Positions 7,725 to 14,055 of a DNA stretch of 26,099 nt are shown here, piece by piece; position 1 is the stretch's first letter, and every line of letters starts with the position of its first letter. The position numbers were made by a program, and so were the translations under genes. Origin of the DNA: Colivivens sp963645405 (GTDB taxonomy: Bacteria; Bacteroidota; Bacteroidia; Bacteroidales; Bacteroidaceae); the NCBI GenBank assembly GCA_963645405.1, contig CAVISR010000037.1, positions 1 to 26,099 of the forward strand. The letters are read 5' to 3'. Under the pieces are notes generated by a model. That model saw nothing but the letters and a program-made list of their open reading frames with translations, was not told the origin of the DNA and made no database searches.

Positions 7725-9533
7725 ATGAGATTTTCATTTCTAAGACGCGAGACAACAATCGTCCACATCATAGCAGGATGGATTAAAGGAAACAGGTCGG
7801 CAAAGCAAGTACTGCTGATGCTCAGCCTTGTGGTCGGCATCTGCACCGGTCTCGCTGCGTTCATCCTGAAATACCTCATCGAGCAGATAAGATACCTGCT
7901 GACCAACCAGTTCAACCTCTCAGAGACCAACGGACTCTACATGGTGTATCCGGCAGTCGGAATACTCATCACCATGCTTTTCGTGAAATACCTGGTGCGC
8001 GACGACATAAGCCACGGAGTGACCAAGATACTGTATGCCATATCAAGGAAACGTGCCAGGATAAAGTCGCACAACAGATGGACCAGCATCGTAGCCAGTG
8101 CCATCACCATCGGATTCGGCGGGTCAGTGGGAGCCGAGGCACCAATAGTGCTGACCGGTTCAGCTTTCGGTTCCAACCTCGGCAAGCGGTTCAACCTGCC
8201 GCCAAACACCATGATGCTGCTTGTGGGCTGTGGTGCAGCAGGAGCCATTGCAGCCATCTTCAAAGCCCCGATTGCAGGAGTCATGTTCGTGCTCGAGGTG
8301 CTGATGCTCGACCTCAACATGGCATCACTCTTGCCGCTGCTCGTGACCTGCCTCACATCCGTCTGCGTGTCGTATGCCCTGTATGGCACACAACCGATGT
8401 TCGACTTCGAACTCGACAAGGCATTCTCCAACGACATCATCCCCGGTTGCATACTGCTGGGTGTGGCATGCGGAATCACATCCCTATACTTTACGAGAGC
8501 AATGAACTGGTTTGAAGGCATCTTTGCCAAACTTGCCAATCCCTGGAAGAAATTCATAGTGGGAGCCGTGGTGCTGGGTGCACTGATATATTTCCTGCCA
8601 GCCATGTACGGAGAAGGCTACGACGTGATCAACCAGCTCATCCACAACGCAAGTGCAGACACCATCATGCACAACACGCTGTTCTACGGCAGCGACAACA
8701 CCCTGCTCATCTACCTGGCACTCGTCTTGATTTTCAAGGTGTTTGCCACTACAGCCACCAACGGAGGAGGCGGATGCGGTGGAGTGTTCGCACCTTCACT
8801 GTTCCTCGGAGCAATCGCAGGATTCATCTTTGCCCATGTGTGGGACAATTGCCTCGTGCTGGAGATGGGCGATGCAGGCTACCTGTCGTCGAAGAACTGC
8901 ACCCTCTACGGAATGGCAGGACTGATGTCAGGCATCATGCACGCACCAATGACCGGCATCTTCCTCATTGCCGAGCTCACCGGAGGCTACGGACTGTTTG
9001 TCCCATTGATGATAGTGTCAGTAGCGTCCTACTTGACCATCAACGTGTTTGAACCCCACAGCATCTATGCAATGCGACTTGCACGAAAAGGAGAACTCAT
9101 CACCCACGACAAGGACAAAGCCATCCTGACCATCATCAACCTGAAGTCGCAGATTGAGACCGACTTCAAGACCATCACCCCAGAAATGGACCTGGGACAA
9201 CTGGTGGGAGTCATTACCAAGGCACACCGCAACATCTTCCCGGTAGTCGACAAGAACAACAAGTTCCTTGGAGTCGTATCGCTCGATTCAGTAAGGAAAT
9301 ACATATTCCGACCGGAACTATATCATCAGTACACCGTGACGTCATTCATGAAAGACCCTCCGGCACTGCTCAACACCAACGACTCGCTGAAAGTGGCAAC
9401 GGAGAAGTTCGACGAGACAAAAGCATGGAACTTGCCGGTGGTCGACGAAAACGGAGTATTCCTTGGCTTCGTGTCGAGGTCGGGACTCTTCAATTCATAC
9501 CGAGAAGTACTGGTGACCTTCAGTGCAGAATGA
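7725..9533 (+). CDS. ClC-family chloride channel/transporter with C-terminal CBS pair
   Basis: ClC proteins move chloride (or fluoride and other anions) across the inner membrane as channels or H+-coupled exchangers. The 602-residue protein has the ClC core (about 25-440) followed by a CBS-domain pair (about 470-600: FKTITPEMDL, NIFPVVDKNN, FMKDPPALLN, NLPVVDENG). The ion-path motifs are visible: GSVGAEAP (133-140) with the gating glutamate at 138, PIAGVMFVLEV (182-192), and GGVFAPSLFLGA (352-363). By alignment with E. coli ClC (PLAGILFIIEE), the internal proton glutamate (E203) would be Val192 here, which argues against the standard 2:1 exchanger. CBS domains often bind adenine nucleotides. 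The gene follows the TsaC-like gene by 62 nt and may be transcribed with it. Confidence 0.93.
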   Translation: MRFSFLRRETTIVHIIAGWIKGNRSAKQVLLMLSLVVGICTGLAAFILKYLIEQIRYLLTNQFNLSETNGLYMVYPAVGILITMLFVKYLVRDDISHGVTKILYAISRKRARIKSHNRWTSIVASAITIGFGGSVGAEAPIVLTGSAFGSNLGKRFNLPPNTMMLLVGCGAAGAIAAIFKAPIAGVMFVLEVLMLDLNMASLLPLLVTCLTSVCVSYALYGTQPMFDFELDKAFSNDIIPGCILLGVACGITSLYFTRAMNWFEGIFAKLANPWKKFIVGAVVLGALIYFLPAMYGEGYDVINQLIHNASADTIMHNTLFYGSDNTLLIYLALVLIFKVFATTATNGGGGCGGVFAPSLFLGAIAGFIFAHVWDNCLVLEMGDAGYLSSKNCTLYGMAGLMSGIMHAPMTGIFLIAELTGGYGLFVPLMIVSVASYLTINVFEPHSIYAMRLARKGELITHDKDKAILTIINLKSQIETDFKTITPEMDLGQLVGVITKAHRNIFPVVDKNNKFLGVVSLDSVRKYIFRPELYHQYTVTSFMKDPPALLNTNDSLKVATEKFDETKAWNLPVVDENGVFLGFVSRSGLFNSYREVLVTFSAE

Positions 9534-9568
9534 CGGGACGCTGATGAAAGCAGGATTGACTGAACAAG

Positions 9569-9688
9569 CTATATATAATAAGGAGTAGACAACATATTAA
9601 GGTGTAGATACAGCACTCAATTACGATAAGTGTAGATACTATATATAATAAGGTGCAAATACAGTACATACAATAAGGTGTAGCAAGA
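9569..9688. repeat. Degenerate AT-rich tandem repeat before fmt
   Basis: Five imperfect units contain the core ATAAGGTGTAGATACA. The string CTATATATAATAAGG is repeated exactly at 9569-9583 and 9639-9653, 70 bp apart. The last unit (CAATAAGGTGTAGCAAG) runs directly into the fmt start codon, so the array forms most of the 155-nt gap after the ClC gene. Confidence 0.7.
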
Positions 9689-10660
9689 ATGGACAAGCAA
9701 GATTTGAGAATAGTTTACATGGGAACCCCGGAGTTCGCCGTTGAAAGTCTAAGATGTCTGGTGGAAGGCGGATACAATGTTGTAGGCGTAATCACGATGC
9801 CCGACAAACCCGTTGGTCGTCACGGCAACACGCTCCAGCCAAGTCCGGTGAAGCAATACGCACTGGAGAACGGTCTGAAAGTACTTCAACCCGAGAAACT
9901 GAAGGACGAACAGTTCATCAGCGAATTGCAGTCGCTCCATGCCGACCTTCAGATTGTAGTAGCTTTCCGTATGCTGCCCGAAGTGGTGTGGAACATGCCA
10001 CGCCTCGGCACCTTCAATCTCCACGCCTCGCTCCTTCCGCAATACCGCGGTGCTGCCCCCATCAACTGGGCAATCATCAACGGCGAGAAAGAGACCGGCA
10101 TCACCACATTCTTCCTCAAGCATGAGATTGACACAGGCAACATCATACAGCAAGTGCACGTCCCCATTGCCGACACCGACAACGTGGGCATAATACACGA
10201 CCGACTGATGGAACTTGGAGGGAAACTCGTGACAGAGACAGTGGACAACATCCTCAACGACAACATCCACACAACAGCACAGGAAGAACTGGAGGAAGGA
10301 AACGGACTCAAGCCCGCACCAAAGATATTCAGAGACACCTGCCGCATCGACTGGCAACACCAGGGAACAAAACAAGTCTATGACTTCATCCGGGGACTCA
10401 GTCCCTACCCTGCTGCATGGACCGAACTGCACAACGGAGGAAAGACCGCAGAAATCAAGATATATGAATCATCCAAAGAGTTCACCGAGGATGAAGGCAC
10501 ACCAGGAGAGGTGAAGACCGACGGCAAGACCTACATCAAAGTACGCACCACCGACGGATACATCCACATACTGGCACTGAAGATGGCAGGAAAGAAACAG
10601 ATGCGCGTAGAGGACTTCTTGAGAGGGTTCAAATGCGAAAACGACATCCGAATGTGTTAA
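9689..10660 (+). CDS. fmt: Methionyl-tRNA formyltransferase
   Basis: Fmt transfers a formyl group from 10-formyl-tetrahydrofolate to Met-tRNAfMet for translation initiation. The 323-residue length is usual (E. coli 315). The N-terminal Rossmann-like domain starts RIVYMGTPEFAVESL (7-21). The catalytic triad is present: Asn110 and His112 in NLHASLLPQYRGAAPI, and Asp148 in HEIDTGNII. The C-terminal OB-fold tRNA-binding domain (about 210-315) contains RIDWQ and LSPYPAAWT. The ATG at 9689 gives a standard N-terminus. No promoter or terminator could be placed with confidence; the degenerate AT-rich array runs up to the start codon. Confidence 0.97.
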   Translation: MDKQDLRIVYMGTPEFAVESLRCLVEGGYNVVGVITMPDKPVGRHGNTLQPSPVKQYALENGLKVLQPEKLKDEQFISELQSLHADLQIVVAFRMLPEVVWNMPRLGTFNLHASLLPQYRGAAPINWAIINGEKETGITTFFLKHEIDTGNIIQQVHVPIADTDNVGIIHDRLMELGGKLVTETVDNILNDNIHTTAQEELEEGNGLKPAPKIFRDTCRIDWQHQGTKQVYDFIRGLSPYPAAWTELHNGGKTAEIKIYESSKEFTEDEGTPGEVKTDGKTYIKVRTTDGYIHILALKMAGKKQMRVEDFLRGFKCENDIRMC

Positions 10661-10696
10661 AAAGGGAGGGCTCCACACATTTTCTCCATCAATCCC

Positions 10697-10727
10697 TTGG
10701 CAGTTTGCCGGAGATTTATTTACTTTG
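10697..10727 (+). promoter_or_regulatory. Candidate promoter of the sigma factor gene
   Basis: TTGG (10697-10700) followed after 19 nt by TTACTTTG (10720-10727), one mismatch from TAnnTTTG. The leader to the ATG at 10863 would be about 130 nt. Confidence 0.5.
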
Positions 10728-10862
10728 CACAAGAGATTATAAACCACAAGTTACAAACTCAAAAACATTATTGCCTATAGAAGGACATTACTCAAACAAA
10801 CAACGTCAGTCAAAGCAGAGTTGACACAGACAGAGTTGGAGACTGACACAAAACAAAGTGTA

Positions 10863-11456
10863 ATGAATAAATTGACATCACTTGCCGATGAGCAGTTGGT
10901 AAGTCTGTATACAGAAGGCAATAACGATGCGTTCGACATTCTGTTGAACCGCTATGAGAGTAAGGTATTCACATACGTATCTTATTTCGTACGTAACAGG
11001 GAAGTGGCAGAAGACCTCTTCCAGGACATCTTCATGCGCGTGGTCTCCACCATACGTTCAGACCGCTACACCGAACAGCAGAAGTTCAGTTCATGGCTCA
11101 TGCGCATCTCCCACAACATCGTCATCGACTACTTCCGTCATCAGAAGAACGAGAAGAACATATCCAACGACGAGACCGAAGTGGACTTGTTCAACGACAT
11201 CCGTCTCTCCGACGAGAACAATGTGGAGACACAGATAATCCGCCAGCAGAATCTGAACGGACTGCAGGACATCATCAAGATGTTGCCACAGAACCAACAG
11301 GAGATAATCGACCTGCGATACTTCCAGGAAAAGAGCTTCAAGGAAATAGCTGTGCTGCTCAACTGCAGCATAAACACAGCCCTTGGCAGAACAAGATACG
11401 CACTGATCAATCTCCGACGACTTGCACAGGAATACAACATCAGTCTGGCTTCATGA
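10863..11456 (+). CDS. ECF-type RNA polymerase sigma factor (sigma-70 family)
   Basis: This alternative sigma factor directs RNA polymerase to a set of promoters. The 197-residue protein has region 2 at about 19-95 (AFDILLNRYESKVFTYV, EDLFQDIFMRV, WLMRISHNIVIDYFR) and region 4 at about 135-187 (LPQNQQEIIDLRYFQEKSFKEIA, then the helix-turn-helix with SINTALGRTRYALINLRRL). An acidic linker joins them. I use the ATG at 10863; a TTG at 10821 would add 14 residues with no family likeness. No anti-sigma (FecR or zinc-finger) gene is adjacent, so the signal that controls it is not evident. A strong terminator follows 30 nt after the stop, so it is probably monocistronic. It is more similar in style to widely conserved Bacteroidales housekeeping ECF factors than to FecI paired with SusC. 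Confidence 0.93.
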   Translation: MNKLTSLADEQLVSLYTEGNNDAFDILLNRYESKVFTYVSYFVRNREVAEDLFQDIFMRVVSTIRSDRYTEQQKFSSWLMRISHNIVIDYFRHQKNEKNISNDETEVDLFNDIRLSDENNVETQIIRQQNLNGLQDIIKMLPQNQQEIIDLRYFQEKSFKEIAVLLNCSINTALGRTRYALINLRRLAQEYNISLAS

Positions 11457-11486
11457 CAGACACGGGCATTCATAAATACTTTTACG

Positions 11487-11513
11487 AGGAGGCATGGACT
11501 TGCCTCCTTTTTG
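11487..11513 (+). terminator. Rho-independent terminator after sigma factor
   Basis: An 8-bp stem (AGGAGGCA / TGCCTCCT) with loop TGGACT is followed by a T-rich tract (TTTTTGTTT). Confidence 0.88.
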
Positions 11514-11604
11514 TTTATGTATTGTTTTCCGCCTTTATATACAGTTCCCTCTTTGCACTGTTTACAGAGAATACGAATCCAGCCAAACCCGAATTGAAGC
11601 CAGG

Positions 11605-11723
11605 CATTGAGAAGCACAAATTCAATGGAAACATCCATCCGAGCCAGGCATTGAGAATCACAAATACAACAAGAGCATATGTCCGAATCAATCATTGAGA
11701 AGCACAAATTCAATGGAAACATC
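11605..11723. repeat. 31-bp direct repeat with partial third copy
   Basis: An identical 31-bp sequence, starting CATTGAGAAGCACAAATT and ending GGAAACATC, occurs at 11605-11635 and 11693-11723. Between them, at 11649-11664, lies a partial copy (CATTGAGAATCACAAAT). The 490-nt gap between the sigma factor and the lipoprotein gene (11457-11946) otherwise holds only the terminator and a promoter element. Short frames across it are not supported as genes. Confidence 0.85.
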
Positions 11724-11889
11724 TATCTAAGTCCAGCCATAAAGAAGCAAGAATCAGGTGAAGGCGATTTTCACAACCAACTTATGGATTTTGACCTCGC
11801 AAAGGGCTGTTACGACCCATCAAACAAAGAAAATGCAAGAAAAAATCTTTTTTTTTCGAGTTGCAAGTACAACGTATCAGAAAAAGCTA

Positions 11890-11897
11890 TACCTTTG
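11890..11897 (+). promoter_or_regulatory. Candidate -7 box of lipoprotein gene promoter
   Basis: TACCTTTG is a full TAnnTTTG match, 49 nt before the ATG at 11947. A TTG at 11861 is farther away than the usual -33 position, so only the -7 element is supported. Confidence 0.55.
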
Positions 11898-11946
11898 CAT
11901 CGGTTTTAGAAAACAAATGATTGTTGAACATTAAAATTACAAAGAA

Positions 11947-12132
11947 ATGAAGAAGTTATTGATTGCATTCGTTGCAGTTGTTGCAGTTTCATTCGCTTCA
12001 TGTGGTGGTAACACAGAGGCTACAGTTAACGATTCAGACTCAGTATGCGACTCAGCTGTTGTTGAGGAGCCAGTTGCTGAAGACACTGTTGCTGAAGACA
12101 CTGTTGCTGTTGACACTACAGTTGCTGAATAA
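11947..12132 (+). CDS. Small acidic lipoprotein, function unknown
   Basis: This 61-residue protein has a lysine-containing hydrophobic signal peptide and a lipobox-like SFASC, so Cys19 is the probable lipidation site. The mature part of about 43 residues is strongly acidic and low in complexity, ending in VAEDT-VAEDT-VAVDT-TVAE. The repeat is visible in DNA as three 15-bp units (12073-12117), the first two identical (GTTGCTGAAGACACT). It has its own -7 box and a strong terminator, which suggests a genuine, separately expressed gene. Small repetitive lipoproteins of this kind are frequent in Bacteroidales and have no assigned role that I know. I do not recognise a specific family. Confidence 0.8.
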   Translation: MKKLLIAFVAVVAVSFASCGGNTEATVNDSDSVCDSAVVEEPVAEDTVAEDTVAVDTTVAE

Positions 12133-12181
12133 TCACAAGACAACGAAGCAAATTTAGGTTTAACCTAATTGAGAGAATTGA

Positions 12182-12213
12182 AACCTGTTGACCTTTAGTC
12201 CACAGGTTTTTTT
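12182..12213 (+). terminator. Rho-independent terminator after lipoprotein gene
   Basis: A stem AACCTGT / ACAGGTT, with an inner GAC/GTC pair stack, is followed by seven T residues. It ends about 20 nt before the hemW start. Confidence 0.9.
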
Positions 12214-12234
12214 GTATCCGTACACCAGCACCCG

Positions 12235-13359
12235 ATGGCAGGCATCTACATACACATACCCTTCTGCAAAACCCGTTGCATCTACTGCGACTTCTTCTCC
12301 ACCACCCTACTGAGCCGGAGAGAAGAATACGTCAGTGCCCTGTGCAAAGAGATAAGCCAGCAAAGAGATTACCTGGACGGAGAGAAGATTCAGACCATCT
12401 ATTTCGGAGGCGGCACACCATCCCAATTGTCGACAGAGCAGATTGACACCGTCATCCATGCCATAGAAAGCACATTTCCACTTGCCGAGTCACCCGAAGT
12501 CACGATAGAACTCAATCCCGAAGATGTGACCGAAGACTATGCACGCAGGCTGAAACAAATGCCCATCAACAGAGTGAGCCTCGGCATCCAGTCATTCGAC
12601 GACAGGATTCTTCAGTTCATCCACCGCCGCCACAACTCAGCGAAAGCCATCGAAGCAGTACACACACTCCAGGACATTGGCTTCACGAACATCAGCATCG
12701 ACCTCATGTTCGGTTTTCCACAGCAGACACTCGACGGTTGGACGAAGGACATCGAAACAGCAACAAGTCTCAACACCCAACACATCTCTGCCTATTCACT
12801 GATGTACGAAGAAGGGACGCAACTCTACAAACTCTTGGAGAGCAACAAGATTAAGGAGATTGACGACGAGCTGTCGCTGCAGATGTACCAAACCCTCGCA
12901 AGACTTCTGAAAGAACACGGCTACACCCATTACGAGATATCCAACTTTGCCATGCCCGGATATGAATCACGTCACAACTCCAGTTACTGGGACAGCACAC
13001 CCTATCTGGGAGTCGGTGCAGGTGCACATTCGTTCAACGGCACATCACGCCAATGGAATGCGTACAACCTCCAGCAATACATCGAAGGCATCAACTCGGG
13101 GAAAGCAACCAGAGAGACAGAAGTACTGACCGTCGACCAACAGTTCAACGAGACAGTGATGACACGCCTGCGCACAGCAAAAGGACTCGACCTCGACTAC
13201 GTCAACCGTCAGTTCGGTCCGACCTACATCAAGCACCTCGAACACATGGCTACACCTTATTATAATAATAGAGAGTTGGAGAAAGACGGAAACACCATGC
13301 GACTGACAGAGCAAGGCATCTACATCTCCAACGACATCATATCAAGTTTGTTCGTGTAA
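12235..13359 (+). CDS. hemW: HemW-type radical SAM protein (heme chaperone, formerly coproporphyrinogen III oxidase-like)
   Basis: HemW is a radical SAM protein related to HemN that binds and delivers heme rather than oxidising coproporphyrinogen. The 374-residue protein starts IYIHIPFCKTRCIYCDF, with the [4Fe-4S] cysteines C11, C15 and C18 (CxxxCxxC). It has GGGTPS (SAM binding), NPEDVT, RVSLGIQSFDD and SIDLMFGFPQQT in the usual order, and a HemW C-terminal domain beginning at YEISNFA. The N-terminus directly at the ATG at 12235 fits the family, with no extension as in HemN. It lies just after the lipoprotein terminator, so it needs a promoter in that short gap or is fed by read-through. Its stop codon lies inside the first unit of a 40-bp tandem repeat. 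Confidence 0.93.
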   Translation: MAGIYIHIPFCKTRCIYCDFFSTTLLSRREEYVSALCKEISQQRDYLDGEKIQTIYFGGGTPSQLSTEQIDTVIHAIESTFPLAESPEVTIELNPEDVTEDYARRLKQMPINRVSLGIQSFDDRILQFIHRRHNSAKAIEAVHTLQDIGFTNISIDLMFGFPQQTLDGWTKDIETATSLNTQHISAYSLMYEEGTQLYKLLESNKIKEIDDELSLQMYQTLARLLKEHGYTHYEISNFAMPGYESRHNSSYWDSTPYLGVGAGAHSFNGTSRQWNAYNLQQYIEGINSGKATRETEVLTVDQQFNETVMTRLRTAKGLDLDYVNRQFGPTYIKHLEHMATPYYNNRELEKDGNTMRLTEQGIYISNDIISSLFV

Positions 13360-13430
13360 AACCAAGTATGTTCATGCAAGAACAGGGCTGTTCGTGTAAG
13401 ACCAAGTATGTTCATGCAAGAACAGGGCTG
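13351..13430. repeat. 40-bp tandem repeat (two copies) overlapping the hemW stop
   Basis: Units 13351-13390 and 13391-13430 differ at one position. Each consists of two related 20-bp halves (TTCGTGTAAGACCAAGTATG-like and TTCATGCAAGAACAGGGCTG). The first unit contains the last two codons and the stop of hemW. Degenerate 20-mers of the same style continue at about 13681-13765. Confidence 0.9.
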
Positions 13431-13455
13431 TCCATTTGCTTACATAGTAAATTGG

Positions 13456-13521
13456 TGTTTGTCACGTGACGTACATGTGTTTGTCACGTGACGTATATGT
13501 GTTTGTCACGTGACGTATATT
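13456..13521. repeat. 22-bp tandem array of GTCACGTGAC palindromes
   Basis: Three 22-bp units (13456, 13478, 13500) each contain TGTTTGTCACGTGACGTA. The perfect 10-bp palindrome GTCACGTGAC falls at 13461, 13483 and 13505, an even spacing of about two helical turns. It lies in the gap between hemW and the EF-G paralog, about 535 nt before the latter's start. Confidence 0.9.
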
Positions 13522-13575
13522 CAAGCAGTCCGGATTCTTCGTGCACCACGATAGTAAGCAGGAATGCGCAAGACA

Positions 13576-13765
13576 TGGGAGCAAGCGCTCTCCGAACGCA
13601 TAAGGGAAGCCTCTCCCAAATCCTCTCCTGAAGGAAAGGACATGCCATGCGGCAGGTCGAACATGAAATATAAGACCAACAGTGTTCGCATGAAACCCAA
13701 TCTGTTCGTGCAAGACTAAGTTTGTCTGTACATGTAAGTCCAGTACTCTCCGTGTAAAACCGCTG
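13576..13765. repeat. Diverged hairpin repeat copy and degenerate 20-bp repeats
   Basis: At 13576-13607, GGGAGCAAGCGCTCTCCGAA and following bases match the TAGGAG hairpin element found at both ends of the window; here the stem GCGCTC-TCC-GAACGC (13585-13599) has one mismatch. A second imperfect hairpin (TCCTCTCCT-GA-AGGAAAGGA) lies at 13621-13640. From 13681 to 13765 are loose copies of the TTCGTGCAAGAC-type 20-mer. The 696-nt gap 13360-14055 contains no supported gene: only these repeats, the CACGTG array and a promoter. Confidence 0.6.
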
Positions 13766-13928
13766 CTGCAAATCCCATTCAAACCAGTTCCCGCAGCCAT
13801 CCACAAGTCATCTTTGCCAAACACTACAATCAATGCACTTTCGTCCTTCAGACATGTCATAACCATAGAAAACACGTGCCTTAAAGCAAAAATTAGCCTT
13901 CAAAACGAAAAAAAGAAGCCGAAGAAGA

Positions 13929-13957
13929 TTGTCGGTTCAAATATTTTGTGTAATTTG
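13929..13957 (+). promoter_or_regulatory. Candidate promoter of the EF-G paralog
   Basis: TTG (13929-13931) followed after 18 nt by GTAATTTG (13950-13957), one mismatch from TAnnTTTG. The leader would be about 90 nt, A-rich, with no clear Shine-Dalgarno site. Confidence 0.45.
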
Positions 13958-14055
13958 CACCCAAAATCAAAAGTCCCGCAACAAGGACAACATGATTAGA
14001 CCAATAACAAGAACAACAAGATTAGCTCAAAAACAATCTTATTAAATTACCAAAT

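Noticed and set aside
10633..10824. 63-codon frame between fmt and the sigma factor
   Set aside because: It overlaps the end of fmt and the sigma-factor promoter, with no recognisable family and no ribosome-binding context.
11679..11909. 76-codon plus-strand frame before the lipoprotein gene
   Set aside because: It consists of the 31-bp repeat and AT-rich promoter sequence; composition is not coding-like and it overlaps the lipoprotein promoter.
13351..13521. Possible CRISPR array
   Set aside because: Units are directly adjacent with no unique spacers, and no cas gene is present; these are tandem repeats.
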